Origin: Orrella marina
GTDB lineage: Bacteria; Pseudomonadota; Gammaproteobacteria; Burkholderiales; Burkholderiaceae_B
Length of the DNA: 64,000 bases
Direction of reading: 5' to 3'
Assembly (NCBI RefSeq): GCF_003058465.1
Contig: NZ_CP028901.1
Location: 1 to 64,000 of the forward strand
Below the pieces are notes generated by a model, which was given only the letters and a program-made list of their open reading frames with translations, was not told where the DNA came from and searched no databases. The position numbers were made by a program, and so were the translations under genes. Positions 41,301 to 49,912 of the stretch are shown piece after piece (within the stretch, counting starts at the first letter, position 1; every line of letters begins with the position of its first letter).

Positions 41301-42749
41301 GTGCAAGGTTATTATCAAGGCCAGCAAGCCAGAGACGAAGAGGCCGCGGCACTGGCCAACCTGGGTCTTGATGCAGCACAAAACATTAAAAGCGCTGCAG
41401 ATACGGGCATGGTGGTGACCTCGCTCTTCGGCGGTCAGGCGATTGACAGCGCCTATCAGGCTGTTACAGGCTACATTGAAGGTGGTCCAACTGAAGCGTC
41501 TTTGCGAACGGTGAGCAGCTTCGGCCCGCTGGCCGATGGGGCGGTCGAGGCATTGCGGGGTTACCGCGAGGGAGGGCTGGAAGAAGCGGCGCAACGTGGC
41601 GGTTACGCCTTTCTTAAAGGAGCGGCACTTCAGTATGGGGCAGGCAAGATTCTGGCCCGTGCCAAAGCGCGACGTTTAGATGTCGATGGTGCTCCTGCTT
41701 CTAAAGTTGGTGTCGATGGCGCTCCCGCTTCTAAAGCCGTCGCCACCGATGCCGGTCCGGGTTCTGCACAGCCCTCCGTTTTTGAGCGCGAAGTGCTTGA
41801 GCAGTTTAACCGTTCCCGTAAACAGGGTGAGGATCTGGTCCAGGATCTGCGTGATGCCCACAAGAGACTGGCGGATGCCGGTAGTGCCGGGCGTCCCGTC
41901 GACGAGATACTCGAACTGCAGAGCCAGATTCGCGACAAAGTGACCGCCATCAACGGAAATCCGAATGCGAAGAATTACCTGAAGTACAAGGGTGACGCCG
42001 AAACCCAGCATTTGTATGTGCTGAATATGGAGGACGTGCATAGTCAGGTTCAACGCCAGTTTCAAGAGAACATGAGTTCGAAGGGCTGGAATCAGCAGAA
42101 CCTGAAAGAAATGCGTAATGCGGCCAGTGCCGGGTCAGTTGGTATGGACTACGACATTGGTCTGGACGAAGCGGCGATGAAGTCTCTGACCCAGAATGGC
42201 AAACCTGCCATGCTCTACACCTGGCAAAACGATGCCCAGGAGGCCTGGAGTGAGGCCTACGCAAAGGTCACTGGCAAAAGTGCCAAACAGGCCTGGGAAA
42301 GTGTCACGACCAGCAAGCATGTCGAGAGCTACCGTGACAAGACATGGCTGGGCGCAGACAAGTCCAGCGTCAGCAAGGCCTGGGGGCAACAGGCGTCTGA
42401 TGTGACTCGCTACAAAAGCTGGCACATGCTGGAGGAGGCAGAAAACCTGAGCTATTTCGAGCGATTGCAGGAAGTCAGCCGCGGTGCTGCCAAAGACTTT
42501 GACACCAAAGTAGCGCCCATGCTGGATCGCATCAAGCCAAGTGCTGGCAGTGTCGACAATTTCAAGGTTTCTCGCGCGCATTGGGAAGATGTTCGTAAAG
42601 TGCTGGCCGACTTTGGCAACAATACCATCGACCCCATCACCGCAAATCGTCGTATACGTATGCTGACCGGCGGTAAAGATATTCCTCAGGTAGTTGAAGA
42701 AATGTCCACGTTGATGGAAGCCTCTATCAAATTCGGCCCGGGTTCATGA
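38355..42749 (+). CDS. Very large exported protein of unknown function, 1464 residues
   Basis: Signal peptide at residues 1-22 (cut after VWA). The chain has a Lys-rich helical part (about 90-200), a Ser/Gln-rich linker (about 355-385), an acidic beta-rich domain near 570-690 (GIWYGVMVDEEGIFIDGI), coiled coils (about 830-960), a Gly/Ala-rich hydrophobic stretch (about 1005-1110), a duplicated VDGAPASK linker (about 1110-1127) and a distinct C-terminal domain (about 1150-1464) with GMDYDIG near 1263 and KHVESYRDKTWLG near 1321. The architecture of long delivery part, linker and separate C-terminal domain recalls polymorphic toxins, but no toxin family is recognised and no immunity gene is obvious. 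Confidence 0.8.
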   Translation: MNTRLLTALGLSLGIAGPVWAQTKVIMPPPASFLTIPSTQKQIEGQKPVWVSAQSGHGSLGLSLGTLDAGVLQIGDFSLYGPFDSAINELRVQAIKSAVNLENLISALKKQKTKDPKVVQLLKSLEQKKSGSHAAQVAVGALEKVAQKYDSKTGIAERKLGNTKKTAEFLSKSGPLLKHLDVVSVTADSRRVLVESSIKGATGTLWQGGVEQSAEGAGARAGSFVPGASIVGLWAGNEVWENHIKPVVDERQEDVLYKMKREATGIAFRSYLTLQQVMDEEGNVLVLGRDEYVDPGKNVISRRSADERAKFERDKKAVWSQQNRWEDLKEAYQAGQINDEVLALAYQTQDPLVQQKILASSEASAQSVASGQAPQSVSSGKSERAPVSLSVSLGQPSSHIAHLPPFSLPSALPMVELGSAQYAGMISTAKEATLALMGPLSSADAARVEQRWAGYYAFPADNILQYFRKATPLLTELLNVREAIAVTASGFDQTWAQAAAAAEYDNVAYAEAELAQAILLKDYLVALEARARVIAQAMQDLGEAPDPLVEQDATASHHRKSTDTLLDLLKPTDGHEGIWYGVMVDEEGIFIDGITDSPLVFVVYSVGPPADKRYRALMLDAGEYDEKTDPYIDVLEMHEDEGTPLPALYPHMKNGRINKSFEISEVDEEDGETYTWSTTIKASVLSPDGIVQYPDGASMERAQKAAQETLAASAKRKQEEAAQGSGDNRGIDFGAMLASSILGNTVSEALVRSQLEDLRRHHELTPAFVVAARKWLEERPFSEDSTLAEDRKRLSSIVASFAGPAKVSKTAASPVPPATAANTRKVDEDLKAEQEALRERIEFHQQNVRFVEANLAKDRAELARETDPQRRAALEFRIIGELSDIQSEKDLIASIETGRLVRTRSPFDDYAHDGLITNIRDTQRRMEQFQRNTESLLRLAAMLPGSEGQSAREFVERQLTPEVRTKMDEAVVQKIADALGNKVQGYYQGQQARDEEAAALANLGLDAAQNIKSAADTGMVVTSLFGGQAIDSAYQAVTGYIEGGPTEASLRTVSSFGPLADGAVEALRGYREGGLEEAAQRGGYAFLKGAALQYGAGKILARAKARRLDVDGAPASKVGVDGAPASKAVATDAGPGSAQPSVFEREVLEQFNRSRKQGEDLVQDLRDAHKRLADAGSAGRPVDEILELQSQIRDKVTAINGNPNAKNYLKYKGDAETQHLYVLNMEDVHSQVQRQFQENMSSKGWNQQNLKEMRNAASAGSVGMDYDIGLDEAAMKSLTQNGKPAMLYTWQNDAQEAWSEAYAKVTGKSAKQAWESVTTSKHVESYRDKTWLGADKSSVSKAWGQQASDVTRYKSWHMLEEAENLSYFERLQEVSRGAAKDFDTKVAPMLDRIKPSAGSVDNFKVSRAHWEDVRKVLADFGNNTIDPITANRRIRMLTGGKDIPQVVEEMSTLMEASIKFGPGS

Positions 42750-43171
42750 TTTTGATGTTCCTGTAGGTATGACTCAAAGCGAAATGTAGATCCTTGCTTA
42801 GCCGGTGCGCTGTTAACCCTCGCTCCAGTTGGGTGGGGTATGAGGCGAACTGGCTGATCTCCCTTGTAAGGTGCATCGAGCATGAAGCACTTTGTCAGAC
42901 GATGCCTCTTTGAGTTGTCAGGAGATTTGATTCAGATACAATCACTTGCAAATTAAGTGAAGTTGAGGGTGCTTTATCAGATCGATGCGTCGCCCATGGA
43001 GTTTTTCCTGTGATTAATGTTTCCTGTTGTCGTGTCACGACCGTGACAGCAAGCGCCTTGATTGATTAAGCTTTGCAGGTGCCCGCAAACGACATGACTC
43101 AGAAAATGACGGGCGATGGCAGCTTATGTTTTCTGTAAGGGCGACCAACCGGAAGAAGTTGTAGAGGAATA
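42750..43171. promoter_or_regulatory. 420-base intergenic region with an operator-like inverted repeat
   Basis: No gene is supported here. TGTCACG-AC-CGTGACA at 43033-43048 is a perfect 7-base-arm inverted repeat about 125 bases before the hydrolase gene and is a candidate regulator site. No terminator with a clear T run was seen after the 1464-residue gene. Confidence 0.4.
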
Positions 43172-44851
43172 ATGCGGAAACTAGTCAGTTATTTTGTCAG
43201 GCCGGTCTGTGGTTTTGGATTGATCGTTGGGGCGCTGTTTTTTGCGGCATCCCTCACGCCAAGCCTGATTCCACGAAACTACGTGGTGCAGGGTGTACTT
43301 TCCGGAATCGGTTTTATCTCCGGATATGGTATCGGCGTGCTTTTGCGCGGTCTCTGGCGTTATCTGGAGTTGCCCAGGTTGCCAGGCCCGGTTTTAAGGA
43401 TCGTTAATCCTGTTGCCGGGATCGCCTGTCTGGTGCTGATGGCAACGGCCTTGTATCACACCAAATCCTGGCAGAACTCGGTTCGCAGTGTGGTGGGAAT
43501 GGATCCTGTGGAGAGCGGGTATCCCTTCAGCGTCTGTCTCATCGCAATTGTGACATTCGGGATCCTGCTTTTCCTGGCGCGTGCTGTGATCGGGTTTGGC
43601 AAGACACTGGCTCGCAAGTTCTATAACCGCTTCCCTCGAAGAATCTCGGTCGTCGCCGGGGTTGCTCTGGCAGGTTTTCTGACGATCACGCTGACCAATG
43701 GCGTGCTGGTCGAGTACACATTCCGTCTGCTGGACCGATCGTTCCAGCAGTATGACGCACTGCTGGAGCCGGACCGACCCCAGCCCCTCATAGCAGAGCG
43801 CTCGGGAAGCAAGGAATCCAGGCTCGACTGGCGCGAACTCGGACGTGCCGGGCGTGAGTTTGTCGCATCCGGACCCACAGCTGCCGAGATTGCCGAGTTC
43901 AATCAAACTGAGGCACTCGAGCCGATCCGGCTTTATGCCGGTCTGCAAGTCGCCGACACTCCGCAGGAACGAGCGCAATTGTTGCTGCAAGAGCTGATTC
44001 GCACGAATGCGTTTGACCGTTCAGCGCTGGTCATCATTACTCCAACGGGCACCGGCTGGGTCGATCCTTCAGCGATGGACGGACTGGAGTATCTGCTCAA
44101 TGGCGATGTGGCAAGTGTCGCATTGCAGTACTCCTACCTGAATAGTCCCATGGCACTGGTCTTTCAACCCGAAAGCGGTCTGGAGTCGGCGCAGGCACTG
44201 TTTCGGACTGTCTATGGATACTGGAAGCAGCTCGCGCCTGATCAGCGGCCCAAGTTGTATCTGCATGGGCTCAGCCTTGGTGCTTTCAACTCCCAGAGGG
44301 CACTGACGCTCTTTGATATTCTCGGTGATCCCATTCATGGCGCTCTCTGGAGCGGTCCACCGTTTCCAAGCGAAATGTGGCGTTCGCTGACCAATGGCAG
44401 AGAACCGGGCACCCCGGAGTGGTTGCCTGTTGTCGGAAACGGGCGATTCGTCCGGTTTATGAACCAGAACGGTACGTTCGATCAAGAAAACGGCTCGTGG
44501 GGTGATGTTCGGTTTGTCTTTCTTCAGTATGCCAGTGACGCCATCACTTTCTTCGAGAAAAGCCTCTTCTATCAGGAGGCGGACTGGATGAAAGCACCAA
44601 GAGGACCCGATGTCTCGGCGTCGCTTGAGTGGTATCCGGTCGTCAGCATGCTCCAGGTACTTATCGACATGCCTCTGGCCGACACGGTCCCGATGGGATA
44701 TGGACATGTCTATGCACCCGAGCATTACCTGGACGCATGGCTTGAGGTGGCCGCCATCGACAACTGGTCCCCAGAAAAAATCGACGCGCTCAAGGCATTG
44801 CTCATCAAACGCGCCCAGGAAGACGACGGGTACGAGTATCGGGGCGGATAA
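43172..44851 (+). CDS. Membrane-anchored alpha/beta hydrolase (Abhydrolase_9 / DUF2319)
   Basis: The 559-residue protein has four or so membrane helices in residues 1-180 (FGLIVGALFFAASLTPSLIP, IVNPVAGIACLVLMATALY, VCLIAIVTFGILLFLARAV, VVAGVALAGFLTITLT), matching the N-terminal domain of this family. The C-terminal hydrolase has LVIITPTGTGWVDP and the nucleophile Ser368 in HGLSLGAFNS, and a late GYGHVYAPEHY that may supply the His. The substrate is unknown, possibly lipid. It converges on the 671-residue gene with 37 bases between stops. Confidence 0.85.
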   Translation: MRKLVSYFVRPVCGFGLIVGALFFAASLTPSLIPRNYVVQGVLSGIGFISGYGIGVLLRGLWRYLELPRLPGPVLRIVNPVAGIACLVLMATALYHTKSWQNSVRSVVGMDPVESGYPFSVCLIAIVTFGILLFLARAVIGFGKTLARKFYNRFPRRISVVAGVALAGFLTITLTNGVLVEYTFRLLDRSFQQYDALLEPDRPQPLIAERSGSKESRLDWRELGRAGREFVASGPTAAEIAEFNQTEALEPIRLYAGLQVADTPQERAQLLLQELIRTNAFDRSALVIITPTGTGWVDPSAMDGLEYLLNGDVASVALQYSYLNSPMALVFQPESGLESAQALFRTVYGYWKQLAPDQRPKLYLHGLSLGAFNSQRALTLFDILGDPIHGALWSGPPFPSEMWRSLTNGREPGTPEWLPVVGNGRFVRFMNQNGTFDQENGSWGDVRFVFLQYASDAITFFEKSLFYQEADWMKAPRGPDVSASLEWYPVVSMLQVLIDMPLADTVPMGYGHVYAPEHYLDAWLEVAAIDNWSPEKIDALKALLIKRAQEDDGYEYRGG

Positions 44852-44888
44852 GTACTGGCAGTCTGCCTTGAATCCGCTCGCCTGCTGT

Positions 44889-46904
44889 CTACGTGCCGGC
44901 GGTCAGGGCAATTCGCTGGGCCGCCCAGCTGCCGACGGCTTTCTGTTGCACCTTCTCAATGATGGCAGGATCGATATGGGGCTCCTGTGAGCCTTTCAAT
45001 CCGTCATCATGGAAGATGTAAAGTCTGGATGTGAAGTCTTCGAAGGGTAGTGAGCTTTCCCCTGGCAGTTCTCCATGTCCCTGGGTTGAGACCACAACGC
45101 CATGCCCCCAGTCCTGACCGCTGTCGTTGTTCGGATTAAAAAAGTAGACCCGCATGCAACCGCTTTGATCCAGTGCCACCCGGATCAGCGTGATGGCGTG
45201 CCAGCCGACAAACGCGCCTGAGCTGTCGGTCACCGCGACACCAGCCGGTTGAGGATGGATGATGGGTTCGTTGCCGTTGTACAGGGGGTGATAGGCTTGG
45301 TAGAAGTCCGCTACAAATCTTGGGTAGTCGTGTAACAGACCAGTGGCGACGTCCACTGCAATAAAGAACATCCGCCCGACCCACCAGCCGTGCAGCTCGG
45401 GGTTGATCCATTTGTGGGGATCCTCGCCACGATCAGCCACCCGACGACCCATCTCGGCGTAGATCCGGTCGAGATGGGGGACCAGCAGGATCGAAACCGC
45501 ATCCGCATCGAGCGGAATGTTGAAGGCGAGTCCGGCCGGCAATTCACCCGAGTCGAGTTTGCCGCCCTCAAAGTGCATGACGATCCGGTCATTGTTACTG
45601 ACTTGTGCAATCAACCAAAGCAGATAGTCGGGATCATTGAGCGCCCACATCGACAGTGCGCGAGCTGACTGGCATGTCGGATTGTTTCCTTGCCCGACCC
45701 CGAGCGGTTGCCCCAGCATTTGCAAGAGCCCTGCGACCAGTGTGCGCCTGGCATCGATGTCAGGTCCGAAAGCGCGTTGCAGCAACGCGACAGACATCTC
45801 ACTCGGCTTGGTTGCCAGTAACCGCCACAGCGATGGTGCGATGGGCGGGGAGTAAAGAATGCCTCTTTCCAGAATCTGGGACATGCCAAGCAGTGCCTGG
45901 CCTGTGCCCAGATGCACTGACTCACGGATGAGGCTCAGGACCAGTGGCTGGTAGGAACGCAAAGCATCCAGTCCTGTGCTGGACAAGCCCATTGAATGCG
46001 TCAGCAGGTCCGAGTCTTCCGAGTCGAGCACGAAGTGAGTGAACTCCACCTGATAATCTGACACCAGACCCGTGTCGTGCATGGCGCGTGCCATGCCCAG
46101 TGCTTCAGCCTGAAGTGTGCCCCGGTCTGCCCCTGATAGCCGTTGTCGGTAAAGCTGGATGCCCGGGTCATCCCGGCAAAGCTGTGTGGGACCAAACAGG
46201 GCGCTGATCAATCGATCTGCGCCCTGGATCCTTGCATCGCTCAGGCCGTTCCTGTCTTCGTTCAGAGCAACCGAGATCTGCACGATCATCGATTTGACCG
46301 GGTTGACCTGAAGTGGGCGTTGCGACAGGATTCGCCAGACCTCTTCGACCAGTCGGTCAAGAATGCCCTGTGCGCCCACCGTCTCCATGATGTGTCTGAG
46401 GAGCCGGTCAACCGCCCGTGACAGTTTGTTCTCCTTGACACGTGATGCCTCGCTCGCCGCACCGAGGACCCGGTCCAGATTCAAGGCCAGTACCTGCGTC
46501 AGAAAGTGTCTGGCCTTCTGGGCAGGCAAACCCCGAATCCGGTGCTCCTGTGTGGCTGCTGCCAGAAATCGCAGCAGGCTCAGGCACTCCAGTGTGACAG
46601 TGGCGGTCACGTTGCATTCCAGTGTGTTGCCAACCAGACCAGGCATCAGGCTGGCCGGTGCATTCCAGTCAGTTCCCGTAAAAATCCCGGCCCGTTCCAT
46701 TCTCTGGATTCGATCGGATAGCGCCTGCAGTCCGTTCTCATGCATGAGCAGGCGTGCCGACGCATCCAGAATACGGTTCTGGTAGGTGAGCTTCCCGATC
46801 TCGGATGCAGATTCGAGTTGTTCGATCAGGTAGTCAAACTTGTCGAGATAAAGTTCAACGGGCTGGGCGGATTGCGTGGTCATCATCGACGTCATGGCGG
46901 TCAC
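44889..46904 (-). CDS. 671-residue protein with a papain/transglutaminase-like Cys-His-Asn centre
   Basis: Residues about 20-400 are helical and repeat-like. The C-terminal part has Cys411 in GNNPTCQSARALSMWA, His569 in VGWHAITLIRV and Asn590 in VYFFNPNNDSGQDWG. The order Cys, then His before a strand, then Asn/Asp is that of papain-like and transglutaminase-like enzymes. No family name comes to mind. It is the second gene of an operon with the ATP-grasp gene (44 bases apart). Start could be the GTG at 46904 or a nearby ATG at 46895; no strong ribosome site. Confidence 0.75.
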   Translation of the reverse strand: MTAMTSMMTTQSAQPVELYLDKFDYLIEQLESASEIGKLTYQNRILDASARLLMHENGLQALSDRIQRMERAGIFTGTDWNAPASLMPGLVGNTLECNVTATVTLECLSLLRFLAAATQEHRIRGLPAQKARHFLTQVLALNLDRVLGAASEASRVKENKLSRAVDRLLRHIMETVGAQGILDRLVEEVWRILSQRPLQVNPVKSMIVQISVALNEDRNGLSDARIQGADRLISALFGPTQLCRDDPGIQLYRQRLSGADRGTLQAEALGMARAMHDTGLVSDYQVEFTHFVLDSEDSDLLTHSMGLSSTGLDALRSYQPLVLSLIRESVHLGTGQALLGMSQILERGILYSPPIAPSLWRLLATKPSEMSVALLQRAFGPDIDARRTLVAGLLQMLGQPLGVGQGNNPTCQSARALSMWALNDPDYLLWLIAQVSNNDRIVMHFEGGKLDSGELPAGLAFNIPLDADAVSILLVPHLDRIYAEMGRRVADRGEDPHKWINPELHGWWVGRMFFIAVDVATGLLHDYPRFVADFYQAYHPLYNGNEPIIHPQPAGVAVTDSSGAFVGWHAITLIRVALDQSGCMRVYFFNPNNDSGQDWGHGVVVSTQGHGELPGESSLPFEDFTSRLYIFHDDGLKGSQEPHIDPAIIEKVQQKAVGSWAAQRIALTAGT

Positions 46905-46948
46905 TGAGGTTGAAACGAGACTGTCGGACCTGGACTGACGACAGGTTC

Positions 46949-48175
46949 TCAGACATAGAAATCGAGATCTTCCTGGTGCTTGAGCAGGTCTCGCAGACGG
47001 TGCGGGTCGTCACCAAAAAAGTAGACCAGACCCCAGTGTGTTCCAAACGCGGCCCGTTTGGTCACTTTCTGTTCAAGTGGCGGGACCAGTTCATGAAACT
47101 CGAAATAAGGGTCGTCGACGGTTTCATCCGGCAATGCGAGCTCGCTCACAACCCGCCTGCGCGGATAGACCCCAAAGCAGCCCGCATGACCCTTTGCGTC
47201 CTTGACCGGTGTCGGAAAGAACGCATCAAGCTCTTCCTGGGTGGTTTTTGGGTCAAATGCCAGGACCAGACCCTGGTAGGCGTTAAAGCCGTAAGCACGT
47301 TCGAGCAGTTCGAACACATTGAATCCCGGTGGTCGATAGGCGACTTCACCGAAATACATGGTGCCATCACTCGTGACAAAGTACTCCGGATGAATGAACC
47401 CGAAGTCGATGTCAAATACATCAATCAGTTTCTCGATTTCCTGTGTGATTCGCCCGCGCCACTTTTCCAGTTCCGGTGTCGCAGGAACAAACACCGAGTA
47501 ACCGAGCGTTACATACTCGGAAATGTTCAGAAACTGAATCTTGCGATCCTTGATCCATGCTTCAACCGCAAACTCCCAGCCGCTGAGGTGACTCTCCATG
47601 AGGGCAGGAAACTCGTCTACCGATATACTGGCCACGTCGTCAGCCGTGCGGATGACGCGATGCCCCAGGCAACCTGCCTTGTCGAACGCCTTGAAGTGAA
47701 TGGGATCGTTCGGATCGCCATCAAGCTTGAGCAGCGTCTGGTTGACCCGCTTCAAAAACCGGATGACATCAGAATGATCCATCGCCTCTTCAAATATGCC
47801 GACACGAATGCCGCCGAGTTGCGCGCGGCGCTTCATGAGTGACTTGTCACGAAACAGCATGGATTGTCCGAGCAGTCTCGGATTGTTCAGCAGTACCGAG
47901 TTGACGGCCCCGGCCCACTCTACGGTTTCCTCGTAAAGAGGAATGGCCACATCGACACCCATCTCTTTGAGCGTGATGGCCAGTTCATACGAGCGATCGT
48001 TCAGCCGCTCGAAATCCCACGATACGAAAGGGATATTGTGTTGTTCGGCGTATTCCTGGGCCCAGACCGGTGCAACAATGACATAGCGCCGGTCAAACCG
48101 CTCAAGTGCGTCAATACACCGCAAACTCCATCCCAGAACTGCTACATAGCCTTTGTTCGGGTTCTTCTCGGTCAT
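46949..48175 (-). CDS. ATP-grasp carboxylate-amine ligase-like protein
   Basis: The 408-residue protein begins with a Rossmann-like domain (GYVAVLGWSLRCIDALERF), then a middle with KSLMKRRAQLGGIRVG, and the ATP-grasp core: ALMESHLSGWEFAVEAWI and metal-binding GTMYFGEVAYRPPG (about residues 272-285). ATP-grasp enzymes activate a carboxylate as acylphosphate and join it to an amine. It resembles L-amino-acid ligases more than carbamoyl-phosphate enzymes. It is the first gene of a two-gene operon with the Cys-His-Asn protein. Confidence 0.8.
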   Translation of the reverse strand: MTEKNPNKGYVAVLGWSLRCIDALERFDRRYVIVAPVWAQEYAEQHNIPFVSWDFERLNDRSYELAITLKEMGVDVAIPLYEETVEWAGAVNSVLLNNPRLLGQSMLFRDKSLMKRRAQLGGIRVGIFEEAMDHSDVIRFLKRVNQTLLKLDGDPNDPIHFKAFDKAGCLGHRVIRTADDVASISVDEFPALMESHLSGWEFAVEAWIKDRKIQFLNISEYVTLGYSVFVPATPELEKWRGRITQEIEKLIDVFDIDFGFIHPEYFVTSDGTMYFGEVAYRPPGFNVFELLERAYGFNAYQGLVLAFDPKTTQEELDAFFPTPVKDAKGHAGCFGVYPRRRVVSELALPDETVDDPYFEFHELVPPLEQKVTKRAAFGTHWGLVYFFGDDPHRLRDLLKHQEDLDFYV

Positions 48176-48382
48176 CAGACCTCCTTCGAATCCAAACCCC
48201 GCCTGGACTGACAGGATAGCCTGTCCATTGAAGTAGCCGTGTTGGCCACTGCGCGATCCTTTTCAGGGTAACCTAATTAGGCAGTATGCCGGTACCCCCC
48301 GCCGTCGACTTGTGGCAGAGAGAATCCAAAGCCGGCGCACGACAAGGGTCCGGATATGTTCAACCGGACAAGATCAACCGGA

Positions 48383-49912
48383 TCAGTCCCGGTGCGGTCC
48401 TGTCACAGTCGCGTTTGACAGCGCGCACGGCAGTGTGACCGATACGCACAACCCTCCCTGCGGGGACGGTGAAGCGTCAACCTGTCCGCCATAGCTGTCT
48501 GTCAGGTCACGAACGATGTCCAGACCGAGTCCTGAGCCCGGGACTTGCTCGTCCATTCGGACCCCGCGATTGAAGATGGTCACAAGTTGTGAGGGTTCCA
48601 GTCCCGGTCCATCATCGCTTACATGTATTGTCAATGTGGGATTGAGGGCTGCTCGGTCGTTTTTTCGAGTTGTGTTCGTGGTCTCCACCTGAACCCAGAC
48701 ATTTCTGTCGGTCCATTTGCAGGCGTTTTCAAGGAGGTTGCCGACGATCTCCTGCAAGTCGTGTCGATCCCCCCTAAAAACCGGTTTCGTGTTCTGTTCC
48801 ATGTCGAAATGGATGACCACCGGTTTGTCGCGATACAGTTTCTGCAGCACCCTGATCAGTGATTCGATCACAGGCTTGACGGTTGCCTGTGCGCCAGGGG
48901 CAGTCGAGGCTGCCGCCGCTCTGGCTCTGGCGAGGTGGTGGTCGACCTGGCGGTTGGCCAAGGCCACCTGCTCTTGTACCAGGTCCCCGAATGGAGACGG
49001 GTTTTCTCGTGCGCCGTTTGCCATGACCGAGAGCGGGGTCTTGAGCGCATGGGCCAGATTGCCAGCCATGGCGCGGGACCTCTCGACTATCTTGTTGTTT
49101 GCACTGAGCACCAGGTTGAACTCGTCAATCAGTGGTTGGAGCTCAACCGGATGCTGCCCCTCTAGTTTTGTGGTTTCACCAGACCGGACACGACCCAGTG
49201 CTGTACGGATTTCCTTCAGTGGCCGAAGTCCTGACGTGAGCATCATGGCCGATGCCAGCGTCATCCCTAGCGCGAGTAAGCCAAGCGCGATCGACAGCAT
49301 TTGCGTGAAACTGGAGATCGGCTCATCGGCTGCCGATTGATCGGTTGCGATCATGAGCCTGAACCGATCATGTCCCTCAGGGGGGGTGATCACCTGGATG
49401 AGTGCCAGTAAAGGGGAGCCATCAGGTCCGGTCAATGCATGCAGACTGGCTCCATTGGTCATCGACACGATCGCGCTTTGTGCACGCAGATCGGATGGTA
49501 CCAGGAGAACCTCATCCCAGAGCGAACGAGACCGCAGAACACCGGGTACAGCCGGCTGTCCGGGTGCAATCCGGTCGACCTGCCAGTAAAGACCCGAAAG
49601 CGGGCGCATCAGGCGAGGATCGGTGGGTTCAAACTGCAGGCTGACATCTCCTTGCAGGTTGACGGCCAGTGCCGCGGCAAGCTGGTTCAGGTGTAGTGTC
49701 AGTTGCGACCCAAGTTGCTCGGTGATGTGTCGGCGAAACAGGTCCGTCAGCGTCCAGCCCGCAGCCAGAACCGTCACCACGATCCATATGCTGATGCCAG
49801 CCAGAAGCCTTGCCTTGAGTGAGCGCCAGATGAGAGGTCGAGGGCGTTCCAGGGTTACGGGATTCCCTTTGGATTCGGCTTTGCTGGCAGATCGCTCCTG
49901 CTGGGTCCGCAT
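48383..49912 (-). CDS. Sensor histidine kinase, PhoQ-like
   Basis: A 509-residue kinase with two membrane helices (about 37-54 and 204-227) around a periplasmic sensor domain, a HAMP-like linker, the H-box NLAHALKTPLSVM with His288, an N-box with NLLENACKW, and the G-boxes DDGPGL and GSGLGL. The phospho-acceptor pattern and operon order fit the PhoQ/QseC-type branch. Its start codon overlaps the end of the response regulator gene. Its ligand is not known from sequence. Confidence 0.9.
   Translation of the reverse strand: MRTQQERSASKAESKGNPVTLERPRPLIWRSLKARLLAGISIWIVVTVLAAGWTLTDLFRRHITEQLGSQLTLHLNQLAAALAVNLQGDVSLQFEPTDPRLMRPLSGLYWQVDRIAPGQPAVPGVLRSRSLWDEVLLVPSDLRAQSAIVSMTNGASLHALTGPDGSPLLALIQVITPPEGHDRFRLMIATDQSAADEPISSFTQMLSIALGLLALGMTLASAMMLTSGLRPLKEIRTALGRVRSGETTKLEGQHPVELQPLIDEFNLVLSANNKIVERSRAMAGNLAHALKTPLSVMANGARENPSPFGDLVQEQVALANRQVDHHLARARAAAASTAPGAQATVKPVIESLIRVLQKLYRDKPVVIHFDMEQNTKPVFRGDRHDLQEIVGNLLENACKWTDRNVWVQVETTNTTRKNDRAALNPTLTIHVSDDGPGLEPSQLVTIFNRGVRMDEQVPGSGLGLDIVRDLTDSYGGQVDASPSPQGGLCVSVTLPCALSNATVTGPHRD

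Noticed and set aside
46805..47842. A 345-codon rightward open frame
   Set aside because: It is the complement of the ATP-grasp gene, whose motifs and operon context make it the real one.
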